Shown here: positions 15,105 through 21,236 of the stretch, in pieces
Position numbering within the stretch: position 1 is the first letter of the stretch
Layout of the letters: every line of letters starts with the position of its first letter
Source: CALXCT01 sp964422185
Lineage (GTDB): Bacteria > Bacillota > Clostridia > Oscillospirales > Oscillospiraceae
DNA: 23,445 nucleotides
Assembly (NCBI GenBank): GCA_964422185.1
Contig: CAYRAG010000029.1
Span: forward strand, 1 to 23,445
Direction: 5' to 3'
Program-made: the position numbers and the translations under genes
Notes under the pieces: generated by a model
Told to the model about the DNA's origin: nothing
The model's input: only the letters and a program-made list of their open reading frames with translations
The model's database searches: none

Positions 15105-15481
15105 ATGTACAGCCTGTTTGACCAGCAGCTGGTCATGGAAAATCATATCCGCGCCGNNNNNNNNNNNNNNNNNNNNNNNNNNNNNNNNNNNNNNNNNNNN
15201 NNNNNNNNNNNNNNNNNNNNNNNNNNNNNNNNNNNNNNNNNNNNNNNNNNNNNNNNCTGTTTGACCAGCAGCTGGTCATGGAAAATCATATCCGCGCCGA
15301 GACCGAGGCAGTGCGCCAGGAGGGCCGCGCCGAGGGCCGTGAGGAATGCTATCTCACTGTTGTCAGGGCGCTCAAAAACAGGTATGGGAATGCGGAAGAG
15401 GTCTCCAGGGATCTGGCGTTTCTGTTCCATCTGGATCCGCAAACGGCGCAGGAGACAGTCCGGAGGTACTGGCAGGCATGA
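15105..15481 (+). CDS. Stand-alone copy of the Rpn C-terminal module (interrupted by assembly gap)
   Basis: This is a second copy of only the C-terminal part of the Rpn gene. It starts with ATGTACAGCCTGTTTGACC, the same codon as the internal start in the full gene, and has GGAGGT eight bases upstream. The right part ends in the same C-terminal helix with substitutions (LFHLDPQTAQETVRRYWQA). The 100 N at 15157-15256 interrupt it, but the sequence on both sides of the gap shares an identical 43 bases; overlapping them gives one intact 77-residue ORF. It has two EGR units fewer than the full gene. It could be a free-standing antitoxin gene or the leftover of a deleted Rpn gene. The listed coordinates include the gap. 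Confidence 0.65.
15157..15256. other. Assembly gap of exactly 100 N
   Basis: A run of 100 N is the usual placeholder for a gap of unknown size. The 43 bases before it are identical to the first 43 bases after it, so the two contig ends may simply overlap, or there may be further tandem copies of the Rpn C-terminal module that collapsed in assembly. Confidence 0.98.
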
Positions 15482-15709
15482 GGACAGGCGGGCGAAGAGA
15501 TCCGGCCATTCCTCCGGCGTATCGGGAACAGGTGGGTTCGCGTACTTCGCCATCACACAGGCGATGTGTTCAAAACTCTCCAGGGAGAACACATCCAGGT
15601 CGGACTGCTCCTCCGAGCCGTCACCGGCCGCTTTTTCCAGGGGCCGCAGGTTCCTGTAGATGTCCCCGCGGAACTTCATACGGTAAATGCCTGTCATGAT
15701 GAGTTTCAT
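15482..15709 (-). pseudogene. Truncated minus-strand gene fragment, possibly phage-derived
   Basis: A minus-strand frame reads MKLIMTGIYRMKFRGDIYRN then a charged stretch, then DVFSLESFEHIACVMAKYAN and PVPDTPEEWPDLF. It looks like real protein and loosely recalls small phage tail-assembly chaperone-type proteins, though I cannot confirm this. There is no good Shine-Dalgarno. At its 3' end the frame runs straight into the antisense of the Rpn copy that ends at 15481, so the natural C-terminus is lost. I read this as a gene cut by the rearrangement that placed the Rpn copy here. Confidence 0.4.
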
Positions 15710-15745
15710 GGCCGAATAAGATCCCATCAATACATTTACAAAGCC

Positions 15746-15774
15746 TTGCATTTTCTGCAAAGTCAGTCTATACT
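15746..15774 (+). promoter_or_regulatory. Promoter of the HTH gene
   Basis: TTGCAT (15746-15751) and TATACT (15769-15774) are separated by exactly 17 bases. The HTH gene starts about 30 bases downstream with a good Shine-Dalgarno. Confidence 0.82.
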
Positions 15775-15777
15775 GAC
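15762..15777. promoter_or_regulatory. Palindromic operator candidate over the -10 box
   Basis: GTCAGT and ACTGAC form a perfect inverted repeat with a 4-base spacer that overlaps the -10 element of the HTH gene. A protein bound here would block RNA polymerase. The obvious candidate is the HTH protein encoded next to it, which would then repress itself. Confidence 0.55.
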
Positions 15778-15804
15778 CACCGACATTGACGGAGGGAGGA
15801 TATC

Positions 15805-16587
15805 ATGGCTCGCCACTATAGCCCAATCTCCTGCTCTGAAAGCGAATTCTCCGAACTGCAGAGACTGGCCGGCTGCACCGACAACCCCCGGCTTGCGACG
15901 AGAGCCGACATGGTGTTGGAGTGTATCAGGGGAACCAGGATCAAGGACATTGCGGATTCCCTCGGGGAACGACAGGCGACGGTGATCAAATGGCGGGATC
16001 GCTTTGTGGAACACGGAGTTGAGGGATTGCAGAATCTTCCCAGGGGCAAAGCCGCCGGCGTGTTCGGGGAACCGTTCCGGGAGCGTCTTCGGGAAACCGT
16101 TCTCAGTAAGCCGCCAGACGGGCACCCCTACTGGACAGGTGCGCTTCTGGCAGAGACTCTGGATGTCCCGCTTTTCGCCGTATGGCGCTATCTGAGCAAA
16201 GACGGCATCCGGCTGTTGGACATGAGAGATTCCTCGACACCCGAGCCGGAGACAGAACCAGAGCCGGAACCGGAGAATGCGGCGGAACGGAAACCCGTGA
16301 GAAAAACGGTGGCAGTCCCGCTGCAAATCACATGGGATGAGTCTGAGCTGGACGGGGCGGATTTGCCGAATCTGGAAATCATTGCCAGAGTCCACGACGG
16401 GAATCATGTGATTCTCGAGGGCGCAATCCAGCTTACGGATAAATTCCATGGTATATTTAGCCAATCGACTGATATCGCGGTATCAGATCGATCTATTTGC
16501 CTGTCAATAGGCAGGCCGTCAGGCAATGACCATCTCACTACTCAGACTCTTGAGGAGATGAACAGCCGGAGCAGCCGGAGGCCCTGA
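15805..16587 (+). CDS. IS630-type helix-turn-helix protein with acidic linker and unknown C-terminal region
   Basis: The first 135 residues match the DNA-binding part of IS630-family transposases: one homeodomain-like HTH at about 28-75 (RADMVLECIRGTRIKDIADS ... IKWRDRFVEHGVEGL) and a second at about 88-135 (PYWTGALLAETLDVPLFAVW). The DDE catalytic domain that should follow is absent. Instead there is a Pro/Glu linker (STPEPETEPEPEPE, residues 144-157) and about 100 residues I do not recognise, ending SRSSRRP. At 260 residues it is much shorter than a transposase (about 340-370). The ATG at 15805 has GGAGGGAGG close upstream, with a good promoter bearing a palindrome and a terminator after the gene, so it looks expressed. 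It may be a domesticated transposase domain acting as a regulator; a decayed transposase is the alternative. Confidence 0.75.
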   Translation: MARHYSPISCSESEFSELQRLAGCTDNPRLATRADMVLECIRGTRIKDIADSLGERQATVIKWRDRFVEHGVEGLQNLPRGKAAGVFGEPFRERLRETVLSKPPDGHPYWTGALLAETLDVPLFAVWRYLSKDGIRLLDMRDSSTPEPETEPEPEPENAAERKPVRKTVAVPLQITWDESELDGADLPNLEIIARVHDGNHVILEGAIQLTDKFHGIFSQSTDIAVSDRSICLSIGRPSGNDHLTTQTLEEMNSRSSRRP

Positions 16588-16617
16588 TAAGGGAGAGTCA
16601 CTTTAGAGGGCCTCCAT

Positions 16618-16663
16618 ACGGAGAGGAGACTGTGCGGGAACTCCCGCGCACTCTCCTCTCCGT
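16618..16663 (+). terminator. Terminator-like hairpin after the HTH gene
   Basis: A 12-bp arm ACGGAGAGGAGA pairs with TCTCCTCTCCGT, with an additional inner GCGGG / CCCGC stem. Only TTCCTC follows, so the T tract is poor, but the stem is long and perfect and lies 30 bases after the stop. Confidence 0.7.
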
Positions 16664-16711
16664 TCCTCAATCCTGAAAACAGCACAGATCAGAACAGGAG
16701 CAGAAGCTGAA

Positions 16712-17401
16712 ATGGGACGCAGGGAAGAAATGGTACAGGATGCGTTGAACGAACCTGCCGAGACCTGGTATCGTTCGAATTGCTGCGCGAAGACGCGTGC
16801 GGAATGCTTTGCGCAGGGGATCCTGAGCACAGAGGGAAAACTGGACGAGCTGATGAATGGCATCTCCCCCGTCCGCCGGGGCCATCCCTATTTTGTCGCA
16901 GGGCACGACGGGGAGACGGAAAGAGAGGATTCCAACCGGAAAGAGGAGCGTTTGGCGCTCAAGCTGTTCAGGAATTATGGCCTGGATCAGGATCAGCGGG
17001 ATCTGGGGGATCTGGGGAAAGTGGTGGACTACCAGGTGCCTCTGAAAGGAAAGCAAGAAGATGTGGCGGGAAAGGTAGATCTGGTCTGCTACCACGCCAA
17101 AAGTCAGGTGCTATCTCTGGTCGAGCTGAAAGCTCCGGGAAGCGGGGAAACGCTGATCCGCGCCGTTCTGGAGATATATACCTACCTGAAGCAGATTGGC
17201 CAGGAGAAGTTGAAACAGGAGTTTGATGACAAATACGGGAAGATGGGCGGCGTGTCCGACATCCAGGCCGCGATCCTTGTCGAGGAAAACTCCTGTGCCA
17301 GCCTGGAGTACAGTGAAGATGTGGATTCCTACACCCGCCAGTTAATGGATAAGCTGGGGGTAAAACTGTATCCCTACACGGAAGGTTTCGAATCTGCCTG
17401 A
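16712..17401 (+). CDS. PD-(D/E)XK nuclease-fold protein of unknown function
   Basis: I do not recognise the family, but the 229-residue protein carries a clear PD-(D/E)XK-type core. D123 in GKVDLVCYHAK is followed 14 residues later by E138-L-K140 in LSLVELKAPGSGE, and then by an R150-centred helix (LIRAVLEIYTYLKQI). An acidic residue pair in an earlier helix (NRKEERLALKLF) fits the first motif of the fold. The N-terminal 60 residues are polar, with no signal peptide. The ATG at 16712 has AGGAG about 12 bases upstream. No promoter is obvious between the hairpin of the HTH gene and this start. The metallo-hydrolase gene follows after 62 bases and may be cotranscribed. Candidate roles are restriction-like or DNA-repair nuclease; none is proven. 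Confidence 0.72.
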   Translation: MGRREEMVQDALNEPAETWYRSNCCAKTRAECFAQGILSTEGKLDELMNGISPVRRGHPYFVAGHDGETEREDSNRKEERLALKLFRNYGLDQDQRDLGDLGKVVDYQVPLKGKQEDVAGKVDLVCYHAKSQVLSLVELKAPGSGETLIRAVLEIYTYLKQIGQEKLKQEFDDKYGKMGGVSDIQAAILVEENSCASLEYSEDVDSYTRQLMDKLGVKLYPYTEGFESA

Positions 17402-17463
17402 TCCGCCCGGCGGGTTCGCCTCTCAGACAGATACCATACCGAAAGGAAGGGTAAACGGATTCC

Positions 17464-18645
17464 ATGCAGATCACCATCCACCGGGGCACACACCAGATTG
17501 GCGGATGTGCCACGGAGATCGCGACAGACAGGGCTCAGGTGTTCATCGACTTCGGCGCTGATCTGCCGGGGGAAGAGGCGCAGACGCCGCCGGGCCCGAT
17601 TCCGGGTCTGACATCAGACGGCTGCCCGGACAGCGCCCTCTTTTTCACCCACTATCACGGGGATCACACCGGGCGGCTGCGGGAGGTGAGGCCCGGTATG
17701 CCCGTCTATATGGCGGCCACGGCGCGGGAGATCTTTCTGCGCTACCTCGCACGGACAGACCCGGACTGCCGGAAGATCGCGGAGTCCATCCTCCCCTGCT
17801 CTCCCCTGCGGAAAGTGCAGATTGGCGATATCTCCGTGACGCCGTTTATCGTGGATCACTCCGCGCTCGACTCCTGCATGTTTCTGATTGAGGCCGACGG
17901 GAAACGGGTGCTCCATACCGGGGATTTTCGTCTGCACGGTTTCCGGGGCGCAAAAACGCTGCCGATGCTCCGCCGGTACGCGCAGGATATCGACTGCGTG
18001 ATCTGCGAAACCACGAGCCTCTCCGGCGACGACACGCCGATGGTCAGCGAACGGGAACTGCAGGCGCAGGCGAGGGAAGTCATGCGGGAGTACAAATATG
18101 TTTTTGTGATGTGCTCCAGTACAAATATCGACCGGATCGGCCTGTTCTACCACGCCAATCCCCGGGGGCGTCTGTTCGTCTGCGACAACTATCAAAAGGA
18201 TCTGCTGGATATCGTGCACGAGCGGTACGCTTCCAGAAGTCCGCTCTACGACTTCTCCCATGTGCTCAGTTACGGCTCAAATCTGGATCCGCTGATGGAG
18301 GATCGGGGTTTCTGCATGCTGATCCGGCGCGGGCCCCTGTTCTCCCGGCTTCTGGATCGCTACCGCGGCCGGAGCCTGACCATCTACTCCATGTGGGAGG
18401 GCTATCTGGAGCAGGACGAGGAGCTCTCCTCATATCTGGCAAAAGAGAACATGAAGATCCTCCACACCAGCGGTCACGCGTGGCCGGAGGATATCGCGGC
18501 GCTGTGCAGGGAGGTAAACCCGAAAATCGGGGTCATCCCCATCCACGGCAGCACGCCGGACAGGCTTTCCGAACTTTTGCCGGAGGAGAAAGTCATCCTG
18601 TTGCAGGATGGAGAGCAGTTCACGCTGCCTCAGGCGCCGGACTGA
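17464..18645 (+). CDS. MBL-fold / beta-CASP metallo-hydrolase, RNase J-like
   Basis: This 393-residue protein has the metallo-beta-lactamase signature HYHGDH (H63, H65, D67, H68), a later histidine in VDHSALDS, and the metal-bridging aspartate in HTGDFRLHG. The beta-CASP part shows the acidic ICETT strand, the HTSGHAW motif and the C-terminal PIHGSTPD histidine motif. That combination places it with RNA-processing nucleases of the RNase J / CPSF type rather than lactamases. It is shorter than RNase J (about 550) and lacks its C-terminal domain, so it is likely an accessory paralogue. The ATG at 17464 has AGGAAGG about 12 bases upstream. It follows the PD-(D/E)XK gene, and a frameshifted Rpn module copy follows it. 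Confidence 0.88.
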   Translation: MQITIHRGTHQIGGCATEIATDRAQVFIDFGADLPGEEAQTPPGPIPGLTSDGCPDSALFFTHYHGDHTGRLREVRPGMPVYMAATAREIFLRYLARTDPDCRKIAESILPCSPLRKVQIGDISVTPFIVDHSALDSCMFLIEADGKRVLHTGDFRLHGFRGAKTLPMLRRYAQDIDCVICETTSLSGDDTPMVSERELQAQAREVMREYKYVFVMCSSTNIDRIGLFYHANPRGRLFVCDNYQKDLLDIVHERYASRSPLYDFSHVLSYGSNLDPLMEDRGFCMLIRRGPLFSRLLDRYRGRSLTIYSMWEGYLEQDEELSSYLAKENMKILHTSGHAWPEDIAALCREVNPKIGVIPIHGSTPDRLSELLPEEKVILLQDGEQFTLPQAPD

Positions 18646-18702
18646 CCGCGTTTTCAAACCCAGTCCGCGGGTTCCGCAGCCGCCGGAAAGAGGCAACAGA
18701 CC

Positions 18703-18850
18703 ATGTACCGCCTGTCCGGCCGGCAGCTGATGAGGAAAACGCATCGCCGGGGCGGAGGCGGTGCGCCAGGAGGGCTTTGAAGAGGCATGTCAGAACCTCA
18801 AAAACAGGTACGGGGACATCGCGTTTCTGTTCCGTCCGGATCCGCGGACT
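18703..18850 (+). pseudogene. Decayed third copy of the Rpn C-terminal module
   Basis: The stretch starts ATGTACCGCCTGTCCGGCC, clearly related to the start of the stand-alone Rpn module, with GGAAAGAGG upstream. After about 13 codons the frame is lost. It resumes in another frame with RQEGFEEACQNLKNRYGD and IAFLFRPDP, matching the downstream part of the module but lacking the EGR repeats and part of the helix. The shared VRQEG and the cysteine after the repeats make it closer to the copy at 15.1-15.5 kb than to the full-length gene. It is surely not functional as a full module. Confidence 0.75.
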
Positions 18851-18907
18851 CCCCTCCGGAACGCTGCATGGGCCGCCGTGCGCGTGGACAGCGCGGTTTC
18901 GTTTATC

Positions 18908-18948
18908 ACACCGGGTCAGCCGTTACGGCCGATCCGGTGTTTCTTTTT
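18908..18948 (+). terminator. Rho-independent terminator
   Basis: ACACCGG and CCGGTGT form the outer stem, with GCCG / CGGC inside, followed by TTCTTTTT. It closes the transcript of the metallo-hydrolase and the Rpn remnant before the pot promoter. Confidence 0.8.
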
Positions 18949-19064
18949 GCGCATACCGCCGGACGGACCGGTGCGGTCTTCGCGGGTATATGATGCCGGA
19001 GCGGACGGGCCTGGATGAGGGCGGAGAAAATTCGCGGACGGCCCCGATTTTTCCGTCAAACTAA

Positions 19065-19093
19065 TTGACATGGTTTCTCTGAAATGTTATAGT
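19065..19093 (+). promoter_or_regulatory. Sigma-A promoter of the pot operon
   Basis: TTGACA (19065-19070) and TATAGT (19088-19093) are separated by 17 bases, a near-perfect housekeeping promoter. The predicted leader to potA is about 115 bases. Confidence 0.92.
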
Positions 19094-19113
19094 CCATATC
19101 GCTATTCGTGAAA

Positions 19114-19166
19114 GCCCGGCCCCCCGGAGTATACCGGCTCAACAGGGGTCGGTCTCCAAGCCGGGC
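19114..19166 (+). promoter_or_regulatory. Possible structured leader of the pot operon
   Basis: In the potA leader GCCCGGC (19114-19120) can pair with GCCGGGC (19160-19166), closing a domain with a smaller CCGG / CCGG hairpin inside (19124-19137). I cannot assign it to a known riboswitch class, and the pairing may be chance in GC-rich DNA. Confidence 0.3.
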
Positions 19167-19216
19167 GAACATATCGAGGGAGCTGAAAACACTTTTTCGG
19201 AAATGGGGGAGGACTC

Positions 19217-20392
19217 ATGTCCAGGGAGTTGATCCGCCTTGTGGACTGCACCATGGCATTCGACGGCGAGGTCGTTCTCGATAACATCAATCTGAATATT
19301 CAGGATCAGGAATTCCTCACACTGCTCGGGCCCAGCGGGTGCGGCAAAACTACCACGCTTCGGATTATCGGTGGTTTTCAGATGCCGACCTCTGGGGATG
19401 TTTTTTTTGACGGCGTGAGGATTAATTCTGTCCCGCCGCATAAGCGGGCGGTGAATACGGTGTTCCAGAAATACGCCCTGTTCCCGCATCTGGATGTGTT
19501 CGAGAATATCGCGTTCGGACTGCGCGTGCCGCGCACGGACGATAAGGGGAATAAGGTGAAGCTGCCTGAGGAGGAGATCCGCTCCCGTGTGATGGAGATG
19601 CTGGAAGTGGTGAATCTGAAAGGCTTTGAGAAGCGCAAAACCACTTCCCTCTCCGGCGGGCAGCAGCAGCGGGTGGCCATTGCCCGGGCGCTGGTGAACC
19701 GCCCGAAAGTGCTCCTCCTGGATGAGCCGCTGGGCGCGCTGGACATGAAGCTGCGCAAGGATATGCAAAATGAGCTCAAGCATATCCAGAAGGCCATGGG
19801 GATTACCTTTGTCAATGTCACCCACGACCAGGAGGAGGCGCTGGCCATGTCCGACACCGTGGTCGTGATGGACAAGGGCACGATTCAGCAGATCGGCACC
19901 CCGGAGGATATCTACAACGAGCCGAAAAACGCCTTTGTGGCGGACTTTATCGGCGAGTCCAATATCATTGACGGCATCATGCGCGGGGACGGCGTGGTAG
20001 AGTTCTTCAGCCGGCGGTTCCCGTGCGTGGACGGCGGCTTCGCGCCGGACGAGCCGGTGGATGTGGTGATCCGGCCGGAGGATGTGGATATCGTGCCTGT
20101 GGATCAGGGGCAGCTGAAAGGCACGGTGACGAATGTGACCTTCAAGGGGATGCAGTACGACATCATCGTGGACTTCTACGGCTTTAAATGGCTGATCCAG
20201 ACCACGGATCTGTGTCCCGTGGGTTCGGATATCGGCATCCGGATCGAACCGGACGGCATCCATGTGATGAAGAAAAGCCGGTACTCCGGGATGTTTGGGG
20301 ACTACTCCTCTTACTCCGAGGAGTATGACGAGATCAACAATCCGGATCTCCCGGAGGAGGACGGCGAAGAGGAGGAGCGATATGAGGAATAA
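19217..20392 (+). CDS. potA: Spermidine/putrescine ABC transporter ATP-binding protein
   Basis: PotA powers polyamine import from the cytoplasmic face of the membrane. The 391-residue protein has Walker A GPSGCGKTT at 38-46, the Q-loop in TVFQKYALFPHLDV, the signature LSGGQQQR at 145-152, Walker B LLLDEPLGALD with E170, and the switch histidine in VTHDQEEAL. A C-terminal TOBE-type regulatory domain covers about 240-350. The last 35 or so residues form an acidic, tyrosine-rich tail (DYSSYSEEYDEINNP, then EEDGEEEERYEE) beyond the usual end. The ATG at 19217 follows GGGGGAGG. The stop overlaps potB by 11 bases, implying coupled translation. Confidence 0.95.
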   Translation: MSRELIRLVDCTMAFDGEVVLDNINLNIQDQEFLTLLGPSGCGKTTTLRIIGGFQMPTSGDVFFDGVRINSVPPHKRAVNTVFQKYALFPHLDVFENIAFGLRVPRTDDKGNKVKLPEEEIRSRVMEMLEVVNLKGFEKRKTTSLSGGQQQRVAIARALVNRPKVLLLDEPLGALDMKLRKDMQNELKHIQKAMGITFVNVTHDQEEALAMSDTVVVMDKGTIQQIGTPEDIYNEPKNAFVADFIGESNIIDGIMRGDGVVEFFSRRFPCVDGGFAPDEPVDVVIRPEDVDIVPVDQGQLKGTVTNVTFKGMQYDIIVDFYGFKWLIQTTDLCPVGSDIGIRIEPDGIHVMKKSRYSGMFGDYSSYSEEYDEINNPDLPEEDGEEEERYEE

Positions 20393-21236
20393 GCTCTCCT
20401 GGCTGTCCATCCCCTATGTGATCTGGATGGCGTTCTTCGTGGTGGTGCCTATCTTCATCATGGCGGTCTACGCCGTCACGGATCTGAACGGGCAGTTCAC
20501 CATGGAGAATTTCACCGGGATGGGCCTGTATCTCAATGTGTTCGGCAGGTCGTTCTGGCTGGCGATTGTGGCGACGGTGATCTGCCTGCTCATCGGATAC
20601 CCCGTCGCCTACCTGATGGCGAGAGAGGGGCCCCGCTTCCAGCGCGTGGCCATGGGGCTGATCATGCTCCCCATGTGGATGAATTTCCTGCTGCGCACCT
20701 ACTCCTGGATGTCCATTCTGGAGAATAACGGGCTGCTCAATCAGCTGTTCCGGAACATCGGGCTGATCGACCTGTACAACCGCGTCACAGGCTCCTCGAT
20801 TGAGTATTTCCAGATGCTGCGCACGCCCGGCGCCGTGGTGCTGGGCATGGTCTACAACTACCTCCCCTTCATGATCCTGCCCATCTATTCGGTCATCCTC
20901 AAGCTGGACCGCTCTCTGCTGGAGGCGGCCCGGGATCTGGGCGCGGACTCCTCCGGGGTGTTCCGCCGGGTGATTCTCCCCCTGTCCTTTCCGGGCGTGC
21001 TGTCCGGCGTGACCATGGTCTTTGTCCCCTCGGTGTCCACTTTTGCCATCTCCCGCCTGCTGGGCGGCGGAAAACAGACGATGCTGGGGGATCTGATTGA
21101 GCAGCAGTTTCTGGGAGGCGCTTATAATCCCCACCTGGGCGCCGCGATCTCCATGGTGATGATGGTCATTGTGGTGGCGTGCATGGTGGTGATGAACCAC
21201 TTCGGAGAAGGGGAAGAACAGGCGGTGATGCTATGA
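20382..21236 (+). CDS. potB: Spermidine/putrescine ABC transporter permease PotB
   Basis: This 284-residue membrane protein is the first permease of the polyamine importer. It has an N-terminal transmembrane segment (IPYVIWMAFFVVVPIFIMAVY), several further hydrophobic segments, and the permease EAA loop LEAARDLGADSSGVFRRVIL with the following proline that docks on PotA. The ATG at 20382 lies inside the end of potA, with GGAGGAG from the potA coding sequence as ribosome site. The last codons overlap the start of the next gene by four bases (ATGA). Length and order match PotB. Confidence 0.95.
   Translation: MRNKLSWLSIPYVIWMAFFVVVPIFIMAVYAVTDLNGQFTMENFTGMGLYLNVFGRSFWLAIVATVICLLIGYPVAYLMAREGPRFQRVAMGLIMLPMWMNFLLRTYSWMSILENNGLLNQLFRNIGLIDLYNRVTGSSIEYFQMLRTPGAVVLGMVYNYLPFMILPIYSVILKLDRSLLEAARDLGADSSGVFRRVILPLSFPGVLSGVTMVFVPSVSTFAISRLLGGGKQTMLGDLIEQQFLGGAYNPHLGAAISMVMMVIVVACMVVMNHFGEGEEQAVML

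Noticed and set aside
16440..16530. Short palindromes within the 3' part of the HTH gene as recombination sites
   Set aside because: They are short, imperfect and inside an open frame; nothing ties them to a mobile element boundary.
14119..16587. The Rpn and HTH genes as parts of one intact insertion sequence
   Set aside because: I see no terminal inverted repeats or target-site duplications around either gene, and the HTH protein lacks a transposase catalytic domain.
18761..19018. An 85-codon ORF after the metallo-hydrolase as a real gene
   Set aside because: Its first part is the frameshifted Rpn module and its end runs through a terminator hairpin; it is better read as a pseudogene remnant.
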